From contig JAJFKA010000170.1 of the NCBI GenBank assembly GCA_021773555.1, positions 1-33,986 of the forward strand: a stretch of 33,986 nt of DNA. Direction: 5' to 3'. The DNA comes from Gammaproteobacteria bacterium. Its GTDB lineage: Bacteria > Pseudomonadota > Gammaproteobacteria > Pseudomonadales > Azotimanducaceae. Positions 7,659 to 16,409 of the stretch are shown here, one piece after another. The notes below the pieces were generated by a model. It was not told the DNA's origin and searched no databases. It worked only from the letters and a program-made list of their open reading frames with translations. The position numbers and the translations under genes are program-made. Within the stretch, counting starts at the first letter, position 1. Each line of letters starts with the position of its first letter.

Positions 7659-7686
7659 ATGATAGTTGCTAGAATCCCCGTGTCAA
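7659..7686 (-). promoter_or_regulatory. Sigma70-type promoter of the metG leader
   Basis: Minus-strand TTGACA (7686-7681, perfect consensus) and TATCAT (7664-7659, five of six) are spaced by 16 bases. Transcription should begin near 7652, giving a leader of about 265 bases before metG. The divergent apeB start lies 20 bases beyond the -35 element. A plus-strand TAGAAT at 7670-7675 could be the -10 of apeB, so the two promoters would overlap. Confidence 0.7.
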
Positions 7687-7705
7687 TCACTCAACCGGTA
7701 CGAAC

Positions 7706-9004
7706 ATGCAAAAAGAGGCGTTTAACACAGGTTTGCTGGATTTTCTGGGCGCATCTCCCAGCCCTTTTCATGCAACCAGTAATCTTGCCGCGATCCTGCT
7801 CACCAATGGCTTCACGGAACTAAAAGAAACCGAAAACTGGCAGTTAGGCCCCGGAAAGTACTTCGTTACGAGGAACCAGTCTTCCATCATCGGATTCATC
7901 ATCGGCGATGAGGATCCGGCAACAACCGGGATTCGCATGAGCGGTGCCCATACTGACAGTCCCTGCCTGAAGCTCAAGCCGAATCCGGAAATCTACCAGA
8001 AAGGATATTTACAGCTCGGCGTCGAGGTTTATGGGGGCGCGTTGCTCAATCCCTGGTTCGACCGAGACCTGTCGCTTGCGGGTCGCGTTACGGTGGCGAC
8101 TACCGATAAGAATATAGAGAACCTGTTGCTGGATTTCGAGATCCCGCTTGCCATCCTGCCCAGTCTCGCTATACACCTTGACCGGGAGGCGAACAATTCT
8201 CGCAGCATCAATCCACAACTACATCTGCCACCGGTTTTGATGCGTACGGACGGCACCGAGAAGCTTGAGTCGCTGCTGCTCTCACAAATCGGAAAGCAAT
8301 ATGGACCGGTTAATCCCGAGAAGATACTAGGCTCGGAACTGTCATTCTATGACACGCAAAAACCGGCATTTATCGGTTTTCACGAGGAATTTCTCGCAAG
8401 CGCGAGACTGGATAACCTGCTCAGTTGCTACGTTGGCATTCAAAGTTTACTGGTGGCGGGATCAAAGGTAAGCACCCTGGTCGTGTGCAATGATCATGAG
8501 GAAGTTGGCAGCGCCTCCACTTCCGGTGCCGATGGTCCATTTCTACAAACCCTGTTGCAGAGAATCATTCCCGATGACGAATCCCGCTATCGCGCCATAG
8601 CCCGATCGTTGATGGTATCTACCGACAATGCGCACGCCGTCCATCCAAATTTTACTGACCGGCACGATTCAAACCATGGCCCGGAGCTGAACAAAGGACT
8701 GGTGATAAAAATCAACGCGAACCAGCGTTATGCAACCAACAGTGAAACCGAGGGGTATTTCAGCTACATTTGCCAGCGCAATGACATTCCCTTTCAAAAG
8801 TTCATCAACCGCACTGACCTTGCCTGCGGAAGCACTATCGGTCCAATTACGGCCAGGCAAATCGGCGTTCGAACCCTGGATGTTGGCGTCCCTACTTTTG
8901 CGATGCACTCGATTCGAGAATTGGCTGGCGCGGATGACGCCTTCCATCTGTTTGCTGCACTGGGTCATTTCTTCACTGACGAAGGCAATCTCGGCGCGGG
9001 CTAA
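7706..9004 (+). CDS. apeB: M18 family aminopeptidase
   Basis: A 432-residue dinuclear zinc aminopeptidase of peptidase family M18 (aspartyl aminopeptidase/ApeB type), a cytosolic enzyme that removes N-terminal residues, with preference for acidic ones in many members. Family blocks seen are SGAHTDSPCLKLKP (first metal histidine), SARLDNLLSCY, CNDHEEVGSAS (catalytic and metal-binding acidic residues) and STDNAHAVHPNF, with GPITARQIGVRTLDVG near the end. Length is normal. The ATG at 7706 has no strong ribosome-binding site. The gene is divergent from metG and convergent with the citrate synthase-like gene, which ends 11 bases away. Confidence 0.94.
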   Translation: MQKEAFNTGLLDFLGASPSPFHATSNLAAILLTNGFTELKETENWQLGPGKYFVTRNQSSIIGFIIGDEDPATTGIRMSGAHTDSPCLKLKPNPEIYQKGYLQLGVEVYGGALLNPWFDRDLSLAGRVTVATTDKNIENLLLDFEIPLAILPSLAIHLDREANNSRSINPQLHLPPVLMRTDGTEKLESLLLSQIGKQYGPVNPEKILGSELSFYDTQKPAFIGFHEEFLASARLDNLLSCYVGIQSLLVAGSKVSTLVVCNDHEEVGSASTSGADGPFLQTLLQRIIPDDESRYRAIARSLMVSTDNAHAVHPNFTDRHDSNHGPELNKGLVIKINANQRYATNSETEGYFSYICQRNDIPFQKFINRTDLACGSTIGPITARQIGVRTLDVGVPTFAMHSIRELAGADDAFHLFAALGHFFTDEGNLGAG

Positions 9005-9015
9005 ACCCGGTCTGG

Positions 9016-10116
9016 CTAAAGGCTACGGCTGGCTGGTCCAATATAATCGACCTTTGGCCTGATTAGCTTGTTATCAGCACGGGCTTCGATGAAATGCGCC
9101 AGCCAGCCAACGACGCGCGCCATTGCAAACATCGCAGTGAAATAATTCGGTGGAATGTCCAGGGTTTCATAGACCGCACCTTTGTAAAATTCCACATTCG
9201 CCCAGATGTCGCGACCCTTCTCCTTCATTCGCGCATTAAAACAGAGCTCCAGTGCCTCGAGCGTCCGATAGTCATTCTCAAACCGCGTACCCTCACAAAA
9301 TTTTCTCGCCAGCGGCTTCAACACCAGTGCCCTCGGATCAACCTTTCGGTATTCACGATGTCCCATCCCCATCAATTTGCCTTTACCGGCAAGCAGGTCA
9401 TCGACAAACTTTTGCGCATTTTCAGGCGCGCCAACACGATGTGCGTCCATGAGCGCGGCCTCATCAGCACCACCGTGAAGAATGCCAAAAAGGGCTCCTA
9501 CGGCACCAGAAATAACTGAATCTACCGGGGCCAACGTGCTCGCGATAACACGACCCGTAAACGTACCGGCGTTAAAGCCATGATCCATTTGCAGGATCTG
9601 CACCACCGTCATCACCTCTTCGCGCTCCGGGGTCACTGGCTGGCCGGTAAACAGATGCAGGAAATTGCCCAGATACGATTCACTGGTATTACTCCCCGTC
9701 ATGGACTCACCCTGCCTGAAACCCGCGATCAACTCTGGAAAGCGTGCGATGATCTGCAGGCCCAGACTTGCCTCTTCATCGAGACCATCAAAGTGATAGC
9801 TGCGATCCAGGTTCAGCAACGGAATCATTCCCTGCAACATTCGCATCGGATGGACATCGGGCGAGACACAGGCAAGCAGTCGACGTTCCTCGGCATTCAG
9901 CTTGCCATGCGCTTTGAGAAAGGCGTCGAGATCAGCGCGTTGCTCATCATCCGGCAGATCACCAAAAATCACCAGCCACATGACGGAGAGATAGGGCAGG
10001 GTTACCAGTTCATTGATATCATAGCCGCGATAGCTCAACCTGCCGATATCTCCTTCCACATTACTGATTGCTGTCACACCGGCAACAACACCTTCGAGTC
10101 CTGGTGAATAGCTCAC
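9016..10116 (-). CDS. Citrate synthase-family protein with Asp-to-Glu at active site
   Basis: About 366 residues, the length of the short citrate/2-methylcitrate synthases, which condense acetyl- or propionyl-CoA with oxaloacetate. The two catalytic histidines are in place: H214 in LHGGADEAAL and H253 in GMGHREYRKVDPR (numbered from the GTG). The third catalytic residue, normally Asp in the NVDFY motif, is Glu (codon GAA) in NVEFYKG at about 309. The usual NASTF motif also reads NAGTF. The protein therefore belongs to a divergent subgroup, and its activity is uncertain. The start is placed at GTG 10116, with AGGAG seven bases upstream; an ATG at 10140 has no such site. A LysR gene is divergent. 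Confidence 0.85.
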   Translation of the reverse strand: MSYSPGLEGVVAGVTAISNVEGDIGRLSYRGYDINELVTLPYLSVMWLVIFGDLPDDEQRADLDAFLKAHGKLNAEERRLLACVSPDVHPMRMLQGMIPLLNLDRSYHFDGLDEEASLGLQIIARFPELIAGFRQGESMTGSNTSESYLGNFLHLFTGQPVTPEREEVMTVVQILQMDHGFNAGTFTGRVIASTLAPVDSVISGAVGALFGILHGGADEAALMDAHRVGAPENAQKFVDDLLAGKGKLMGMGHREYRKVDPRALVLKPLARKFCEGTRFENDYRTLEALELCFNARMKEKGRDIWANVEFYKGAVYETLDIPPNYFTAMFAMARVVGWLAHFIEARADNKLIRPKVDYIGPASRSL

Positions 10117-10310
10117 GTCCTTACTCCTAAAATTAATCATCTCAGGCGCAGCAGAATACGGTCAGCAGATCTAAAAAAGAAATTAAACCTTTTGATGGCG
10201 CAATTAGCACAGGTGATATCAGTTCCGGTAATCCTTCCATCAGAATTTCTTATCCGAATCAGGCAGAGTCTTGCTGTAGAATGCAGGTAAATTCGAGTTG
10301 CCGATTCATT

Positions 10311-11201
10311 ATGTCGATACACGTCGAAACCCAGGAAATCAGAGTTTTCAAAGCCGTGTATGAAGAGAATGGATTCCAGCGTGCGGCCGATAAGTTGTTT
10401 GTTACCCAGTCGGCCGTCAGCCAGACAATCTCCAACCTGGAAAAGAAACTGAATACCCGCTTGCTGGAGAGAAATCCGTTGAAGTTAACGGAGACGGGAA
10501 TACGACTGCTGAACTACGCCCAGTCTGTATTATCCGAAGAAGATCTGCTGCTGAGTGATATCAAGAACATCAACCACGGTATCCTTTCTACTTTACAGCT
10601 GGCGATCAACAGCACTGTAAACTCTCTGTATGGCTCTGAACTACTCGCGAGTTACTGTATTGAAAGTCCACTGACTCGAATCCGCCTGAGCGTCGTACCC
10701 AGTCGCCAGATCATCTCTGGTGTCGCCTCTGATCAGTGGGAACTTGGCTTCGGGCCATTCCAGAAGTCCATGCCGGATATCATCACAACGATTCCGCAGT
10801 TCGAGGATGAGCGGGTGCTCATGATCAGCCGTCACCACGCAAGGTACGCTGAAATTGTTAAAAACGGCGAGAAAATACTGCGCGACATTCCGCTCATCGT
10901 CTCTCATCTTGATGATCCTGACATGCGCCCTGCTATCGATAAGCTCAGGAACAGTTTCGGTACGATCTGGGAAATCAACGACCTGTCATTGCGCATGAAT
11001 ATGGTAATCCACGGACTGGGAATGACTTACCTCGATTCACGACTCATCAAAGACAACGCAATGTGTGCAGATCTGGTTGCGCTTGAATTCGTCTCTTTTG
11101 CGAAAATACCGCTGACCTTTGGCCTGTTTCACCGCAAGAAAAAACTGCTGTCCGTGGGAACCCTTAAATTTATTGAGCAATGCACGGCGATGAATTTCTA
11201 G
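10311..11201 (+). CDS. LysR family transcriptional regulator
   Basis: About 296 residues with an N-terminal winged helix-turn-helix: GFQRAADKLFVTQSAVSQTISNLEKKL is readable as the recognition region at roughly residues 17-43. A periplasmic-binding-protein-like effector domain follows. LysR proteins usually activate a divergent gene upon ligand binding, so the citrate synthase-like gene on the opposite strand, about 195 bases away start to start, is the natural candidate target. An in-frame ATG at 10281 sits in a TAGAAT that could be the promoter -10, so ATG 10311 is preferred. The effector cannot be inferred. It converges with the ABC transporter operon. Confidence 0.88.
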   Translation: MSIHVETQEIRVFKAVYEENGFQRAADKLFVTQSAVSQTISNLEKKLNTRLLERNPLKLTETGIRLLNYAQSVLSEEDLLLSDIKNINHGILSTLQLAINSTVNSLYGSELLASYCIESPLTRIRLSVVPSRQIISGVASDQWELGFGPFQKSMPDIITTIPQFEDERVLMISRHHARYAEIVKNGEKILRDIPLIVSHLDDPDMRPAIDKLRNSFGTIWEINDLSLRMNMVIHGLGMTYLDSRLIKDNAMCADLVALEFVSFAKIPLTFGLFHRKKKLLSVGTLKFIEQCTAMNF

Positions 11202-11216
11202 GAAACGGTTTAATCG

Positions 11217-12698
11217 CTACTGCGGCAGTTCCCTTAACATGTGTTCCTTGACCAGCACTCGCTCCAAACCTTCAAAAGTGAGCTCTGCGAGAATCGCCAG
11301 AACCGCAGCCGGAATCGCACCCTGTAGAATGAGGTTGGTATCATTGAGCGCAAGCCCGGTGACAATCGGCTCTCCGAGACCTCCGGCGCCGATAAAAGCG
11401 GCCAGTGTTGCGGTACCAATACTGATGATTGCTGCGGTCTTGATACCTGCAAGAATGTTGGGCAATGCCAGCGGGATAAGCACGTAACGCAACTGCTGGA
11501 TCCGCGAGAGTCCAATGGCTTCTGCGATGCTTTTCAATAGTGGGTCAATAGTAATCAATGCGGTGATAGTATTTCGAAGGATCGGCAGAATCGAATACAG
11601 GAACAACGCAATTATCGCCGGGATTTCACCGATGCCAAATAACGGGATCATCAGCGCCAATAACGCTATTGAGGGAATCGTCTGCAACAAGCCTGCAACA
11701 TAGACCGTCACCCGGGAGACCGTTGGATTCCGAAACACAAGTACGCCTAAAGGCAAACCGAACAGACAACCGAGTGACAATGCAATCGCAGTCAGCTTCA
11801 GATGGGTTAAGGTGTTCGCAGCAAGGCGCGACCAGAGAATATTTTCATCAATTTTCCCGATACCCAGACCTTCATCCGCAAGAAATTTCTGCGCAACCTG
11901 GGAAAAATCCTTCCCATCTATTACTACTTCACTGTTGAGCTGGCGCATCCGCTCATCGTCAATACGACCGGCTAACCTTGATAGAATTTCAACAACCTCA
12001 TCGGGCAGATCCTTGTTCACGAAAGGAACTGCAAGATACTGCGGAAAATAATCCTGGTTATCCTTAAGCACGGTAAGTCCATAGCGCTTGAGGTCACCGT
12101 CAGTTGAATACGCATCAGTCACATCAATTTTGCCATCGTCGATTGCCTGGTACGCAAGACCATGGTCAATCCCTGTCGGTTGATGTGGCAACGCATAGGT
12201 CCTGGCGAGCCCAGGCCAGCCATCTTCCCGATTCAGAAACTCGAGGCTGAATGCAACAGCAAGATCACTCTGACTGCTCAGGTCCGATATGGTGATGAGT
12301 CCCAGTGACTCTGCCAGTGAAGCTTTAACGGTCATCGCGTAGGTATTGTTGAATCCGAAGGAATCGAGAACCTGTAAATTGACCGATGTCAGTCGCTCGT
12401 TCAGAGAGGCCAGGGAAGGTGAGTTGCTGTTCCCCTTAAGGATTACTTGTTCGAGCGTCCCCGTATATTCCGCATAGAGGTCGATTTCATCGTTGACCAG
12501 CGCCTCATAACACACCAGTGTACCGCCCAGTCCAAACTTTCTGGTTACGTTATAGCCTTCAAGCTCCAGCAACTGGGCCATGATCTCGCCAAGTACATAG
12601 CTCTCATTAAAGTTCTTGCTGGCAACCACGATGTTATCGCTGGCTAAGCAGGAAACCCCATAAACAAACAGGCAGAAGGTGGCGAATAAACGTTTCAT
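11217..12698 (-). CDS. Betaine/choline-type ABC transporter, binding protein fused to permease
   Basis: About 493 residues. The N-terminus (about 1-20) is a signal peptide. A substrate-binding domain of the OpuAC/OsmF type follows, beginning VASKNFNESYVLGEI and running to about residue 275. The C-terminal half is a ProW/OpuCB-like permease with five or six membrane segments and the EAA loop EAIGLSRIQQLRYVLIPLALP that contacts the ATPase. Uptake of glycine betaine, choline or a related quaternary amine is the family role; the ligand is not determined here. The binding domain would face the periplasm, tethered to the permease. Its ATG overlaps the stop of the ATPase gene by one base (TGATG), so translation is coupled. 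Confidence 0.87.
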   Translation of the reverse strand: MKRLFATFCLFVYGVSCLASDNIVVASKNFNESYVLGEIMAQLLELEGYNVTRKFGLGGTLVCYEALVNDEIDLYAEYTGTLEQVILKGNSNSPSLASLNERLTSVNLQVLDSFGFNNTYAMTVKASLAESLGLITISDLSSQSDLAVAFSLEFLNREDGWPGLARTYALPHQPTGIDHGLAYQAIDDGKIDVTDAYSTDGDLKRYGLTVLKDNQDYFPQYLAVPFVNKDLPDEVVEILSRLAGRIDDERMRQLNSEVVIDGKDFSQVAQKFLADEGLGIGKIDENILWSRLAANTLTHLKLTAIALSLGCLFGLPLGVLVFRNPTVSRVTVYVAGLLQTIPSIALLALMIPLFGIGEIPAIIALFLYSILPILRNTITALITIDPLLKSIAEAIGLSRIQQLRYVLIPLALPNILAGIKTAAIISIGTATLAAFIGAGGLGEPIVTGLALNDTNLILQGAIPAAVLAILAELTFEGLERVLVKEHMLRELPQ

Positions 12699-13423
12699 CA
12701 AAGCGAAGGACCTGAAGTCAGAAGCTGATCCACATAGGCATTTACTGGCGCGCGCTGCACCTGTTCAATAGAACCCACCTGCACAACTTCACCCTGCTGC
12801 AGGATGATCACAACTTCAGACAGCTTCGCTGCCTCACTCATATCGTGAGTAACCAGCAGAATGGTTCTCGGTTCCGCCTTTTTTAGCGTCAGAAATTCCT
12901 CGTGGATACCATCCCGGGTAATCGGATCCAGCGCGGAAAAAGGTTCGTCAAGCAACATGAGTGCCGGTATCAACATCATTGCCCGGCAAAGACTCACCCT
13001 TTGCTGCTGCCCGCCTGACAAACTGTGAGGGTAACGATCAGAAAATATCGGATCAAGATTTAACAGGTCCAGCAGATGCTGATATCGGGTCTGGATTTTT
13101 TCCGGCGTCCAGCCTTCGAGGCTGGCCAGCAGGGTCACATTTTGAAAGACTGTCATATGTGGAAACAGGCCAGCACCCTGCACCGCATAGCCCATTTTTC
13201 TTCTCATCGCAGGTAAATGCGTGTAATCAAGGGAGGTTCCAAATACCGATACCTCTCCTGACTCAGGTCTTACCAGTCCATTGACAACTCTTAACAACGT
13301 CGATTTTCCGCTGCCACTTTCGCCAACCAAAGCAGTGGTCTGGCCTGCGTCTATGCTGATATCAATGTTGTTCAGAACCCGGACATCACCGTAAGACTTG
13401 GTAACCTGCGAGAATTTGATCAT
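12698..13423 (-). CDS. ABC transporter ATP-binding protein (OpuBA/ProV-like)
   Basis: About 241 residues with Walker A GESGSGKST (about 34-42), Q-loop AVQGAGLFPHMTV, signature LSGGQQQR (about 135-142), Walker B ALMLLDEPFSALD and the H-loop LVTHDMSEA. It energises the fused binding protein-permease encoded immediately downstream. It lacks the C-terminal CBS domains of ProV/OpuAA that sense ionic strength, so direct osmosensing by this subunit is unlikely. The ATG at 13423 gives the family-typical MIKF start; a TTG at 13435 in frame is possible. The pair is a complete importer in two genes. Confidence 0.9.
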   Translation of the reverse strand: MIKFSQVTKSYGDVRVLNNIDISIDAGQTTALVGESGSGKSTLLRVVNGLVRPESGEVSVFGTSLDYTHLPAMRRKMGYAVQGAGLFPHMTVFQNVTLLASLEGWTPEKIQTRYQHLLDLLNLDPIFSDRYPHSLSGGQQQRVSLCRAMMLIPALMLLDEPFSALDPITRDGIHEEFLTLKKAEPRTILLVTHDMSEAAKLSEVVIILQQGEVVQVGSIEQVQRAPVNAYVDQLLTSGPSL

Positions 13424-13507
13424 CTCATTGCTCAAAACCTAACAACATCCTTCAGGGGCGAGGTTGTTTCAGTATAGCTAACCTGCCTGCAGATGACCAA
13501 TTCGTCC

Positions 13508-14923
13508 CTAGGTCAAAGACTCACGCAGGTTTTTAATGTAACTCTCCAGGTCCGTCAGCCACGCGGGCTCCCCTGCTGCCATCGCCATCCGCCTGGTCTC
13601 TGCCTCCAGTTCATCGAGCGCAGAGCCACCGCGCCATTTTTCGAGTTTGAAGTTCTTCCACTGTTTCAGTTCAAGTTCATTGAGAGACTCCGGCCAGTTT
13701 CTTGCCCGATACCTGAATAACATCTCATCGAGTCGTGAATCCTGAAACCTGCCGGTAAACCCAGCCAGATTATCTGGAGAGGAGACTCTCAACTCGGTCA
13801 TGACAGCAACATCACTTGAGGAAAAAAACTCTCCCTGATAAAGCATATGGTCGGGATCATCGCTGCTGTCAAAGCGCGTACTGGCAAAGGCTTCCTGTAT
13901 TTTTTCGACCAGCCCACCGCTGCCCTGCAATTGTTTCAGGTGCATCTGCGCCTGATCAGGTTCCAGGCCCAGCCGAAGCGCATTTTCGGCATCAAGTGTC
14001 GCCAGGGGTGCCAGCGCAGGACAGCGGTTGATGTGCACAGTCTTCAGCGGAATTCTGTGCTCGCCTTCCTCGAGAGCATCGATTCGGGTGAATACAAGCC
14101 TGTTCACTTCCTCGGCCGACGCTTTGATCAGCCCATCCGGTGAGAACGACAGATCAAAACAGACAATGCCATTCGGGTTTGTCGGATGGGTACACAGTGG
14201 CAGCACAATAGCAGCACAACCACTTTCTGCAGGGTACATGGAAGACACGTGTATCAGCGCGGCTTTTCCGAGCGGATATAACTGCTGCAATACTTGTTTT
14301 TTCGAGCGCAGCCCAAACAGATACTCGACCAGCTTGGGCTGTTTTTGTTTCAAGCGTGCGGTCAACGCAATCGTTGCCAGGACATCTGCAACCGCGTCAT
14401 GGGCATTGTCATGATTGATGCCATTGGCGGAAGTCAGGTGTTCAAGGCGAAAACTGGGTTTGCCCGCTTCATTCAATGGCCAGGTCATACCGTCGGGCCG
14501 GAGCGCATAAGCCATGCGAAACAGATCAATGACGTCCCAGCGCGAATTTCCAGACTGCCACTCACGCGCATAGGGTTCTATAAAATTTCGATAAAACATC
14601 TGCCGGGTAAATTCATCATCAAAACGTATGCTGTTGTAACCCGCAACACACGTCTGGGGGCGAGCAAATTGCTCCAGTACCTGCGCGCAGAACGCCGCTT
14701 CACAAACTCCCTGTTGAATCAGCTCAGACATACGGATACCGGTTACGTTAATGGCGGCCGGTACTGGAATAATATCATCTCCCGGGCGGCTAAAAAGGTT
14801 CACCGGTTCATCAATCACGTTGAAATCGAGATCGGTCCGTACTCCTGCAAACTGTATCGCTCGGTCGGCCACAGGATCGATTCCGGTGGTTTCGAAGTCG
14901 TACCAGAAAATACTTTCAGCCAT
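13508..14923 (-). CDS. sbcB: Exodeoxyribonuclease I
   Basis: ExoI degrades single-stranded DNA 3' to 5' and takes part in mismatch repair and recombination. From the ATG at 14923 it is about 471 residues against 475 in E. coli. The DEDDh exonuclease motifs are seen: D9 and E11 in FWYDFETTGIDP, the GYNSIRFDDEFTRQMFYRNF block, and NAHDAVADVLATIALT with the histidine and final aspartate. An SH3-like and helical C-terminal half follows, with the family LRSKKQVLQQLYPL and LFRYRARNWPESL segments. The frame is open to 14974, but family alignment supports the later start. It is divergent from the SLC13 gene, with about 106 bases between starts. Confidence 0.95.
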   Translation of the reverse strand: MAESIFWYDFETTGIDPVADRAIQFAGVRTDLDFNVIDEPVNLFSRPGDDIIPVPAAINVTGIRMSELIQQGVCEAAFCAQVLEQFARPQTCVAGYNSIRFDDEFTRQMFYRNFIEPYAREWQSGNSRWDVIDLFRMAYALRPDGMTWPLNEAGKPSFRLEHLTSANGINHDNAHDAVADVLATIALTARLKQKQPKLVEYLFGLRSKKQVLQQLYPLGKAALIHVSSMYPAESGCAAIVLPLCTHPTNPNGIVCFDLSFSPDGLIKASAEEVNRLVFTRIDALEEGEHRIPLKTVHINRCPALAPLATLDAENALRLGLEPDQAQMHLKQLQGSGGLVEKIQEAFASTRFDSSDDPDHMLYQGEFFSSSDVAVMTELRVSSPDNLAGFTGRFQDSRLDEMLFRYRARNWPESLNELELKQWKNFKLEKWRGGSALDELEAETRRMAMAAGEPAWLTDLESYIKNLRESLT

Positions 14924-15029
14924 CAGCCTGTCCGGGAGGAACGAACCACGAACATAGCAAAGCTGCCAACGCATGCAAGCCCGGTGTGTATAATCTCTCC
15001 TCCCAGTAGTCTCAGACGCCAGATAAGTT

Positions 15030-16409
15030 ATGTTATTTGTAAATAAATCGTTGACCTACCTCCTGCTCGGCCCGATTCTGGCGTCCCTCGTATTTTTCGG
15101 CCTCGAGGCACTGGACTGGCAAGCCGAAGCCTGCTGGACTGCGGCCATTACGGTGATCTGCGCCGTATGGTGGATTTTTGAACCCATTCCCATTCCGGCG
15201 ACGTCGCTACTGCCACTAGCGCTCCTGCCGGTACTCGGCATCATTACGCCCAATGAGGTCGGTGCCGCTTATGGCAGTCCGCTGGTGTTGCTGTTAATGG
15301 GTGGTTTTATCCTTTCGACCGCAATGGAGCGGAGCGGTGCGCACAGGCGAGTCGCGCTGACCATGGTCAATCTGTTTGGTGGTAGCAGCAGTCGCCGACT
15401 GGTATTTGGATTTATGGCCGCGGCCGCAGTGCTGTCCATGTGGATATCAAATACCGCCACGACATTGATGCTGCTGCCGGTTGCATTGGCCGTCATTGAG
15501 AAGTCTTCAGACAAGGAACTCGCTGTACCATTACTACTCGGTATCGCTTATGCCGCAAGCGTTGGTGGCATCGGTACCCCGATCGGTACACCGCCCAACC
15601 TCGTGTTTCGCGAGATTTACCAGCAAAACACCGGAACCGAAATAGGCTTTCTCACCTGGATGTCATGGGGAATTCCGGTGGTGTTGCTGTTAGTGCCCGT
15701 CATCGGCATCTGGCTCACCCGCAAACTCAGTCACAAGGGTAGTCTTGAAATGCCAACCGTTGGTCAATGGCAGATTGATGAACGACGCGTGTTCATCGTT
15801 TTTTCGCTTACCGCTCTGGCATGGGTTACCCGCAGCCAACCCTTTGGAGGGTGGAGCACCTGGGCCAATCTACCGGACGCTAACGATGCGAGCGTCGCCC
15901 TGATCTCGGTGATCATCATGTTTCTGATCCCCAATGGAAAGGGCGAAAAGCTTCTTGACTGGGAAACTGCTGCGAGAATTCCCTGGGGCATGCTTATCTT
16001 GTTCGGCGGGGGAATTGCACTGGCGAAAGCCTTTGTAGCGTCCGGTTTGTCTGCCTATCTGGGAGACCTTCTGGCTAATATCGGCGGACTGCCCCTGGTC
16101 CTGATGATCGCAGTGATTTGCCTGTGCATCACATTCCTGACAGAGATGACCAGCAACACGGCAACGACAGCGTTGATGATGCCTATACTTGCAGCCGCCG
16201 CGCTTGCTGCGGGGATTGCTCCCGAACTGTTGATGGTGCCTGCCGCCATGAGCGCGAGTTGCGCCTTTATGCTTCCGGTGGCAACAGCACCCAACACGAT
16301 CGTGTTTAGCACGGGGAGATTTACAACGAAGATGATGGCAAGCGAAGGATTTGTGCTGAACCTGGTTGGCGTCGTGGTCATTACCGGTGTTTGTCTGCTA
16401 CTCCTCTAG
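15030..16409 (+). CDS. SLC13/DASS-type sodium-coupled anion symporter
   Basis: A 459-residue, roughly 11-segment inner-membrane protein of the divalent anion:Na+ symporter family. Both diagnostic Ser-Asn-Thr motifs are present: ISNTATTLMLLP (about 147-158) with the following IGTPPNLVFREI, and EMTSNTATTALMMP with the following VATAPNTIVF. In VcINDY these loops bind Na+ and the dicarboxylate. Substrate is probably a C4-dicarboxylate or other divalent anion such as sulfate, which the motifs do not resolve. No ligand-specific neighbour helps. Its last 12 bases overlap the convergent lipoprotein gene. Confidence 0.9.
   Translation: MLFVNKSLTYLLLGPILASLVFFGLEALDWQAEACWTAAITVICAVWWIFEPIPIPATSLLPLALLPVLGIITPNEVGAAYGSPLVLLLMGGFILSTAMERSGAHRRVALTMVNLFGGSSSRRLVFGFMAAAAVLSMWISNTATTLMLLPVALAVIEKSSDKELAVPLLLGIAYAASVGGIGTPIGTPPNLVFREIYQQNTGTEIGFLTWMSWGIPVVLLLVPVIGIWLTRKLSHKGSLEMPTVGQWQIDERRVFIVFSLTALAWVTRSQPFGGWSTWANLPDANDASVALISVIIMFLIPNGKGEKLLDWETAARIPWGMLILFGGGIALAKAFVASGLSAYLGDLLANIGGLPLVLMIAVICLCITFLTEMTSNTATTALMMPILAAAALAAGIAPELLMVPAAMSASCAFMLPVATAPNTIVFSTGRFTTKMMASEGFVLNLVGVVVITGVCLLLL

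Noticed and set aside
7387-7686. T-box riboswitch before metG
   Set aside because: I found no T-box core motif with the tRNA-acceptor bulge. The Met-rich ORF and simple hairpins fit leader-peptide attenuation better.
10137-10322. Short minus-strand ORF between the citrate synthase-like and lysR genes
   Set aside because: It occupies the divergent promoter region, has no recognisable features and looks like chance.
14294-15046. 250-residue plus-strand ORF
   Set aside because: It is antisense to sbcB, whose exonuclease motifs are intact, and its composition is that of a frame shadow.
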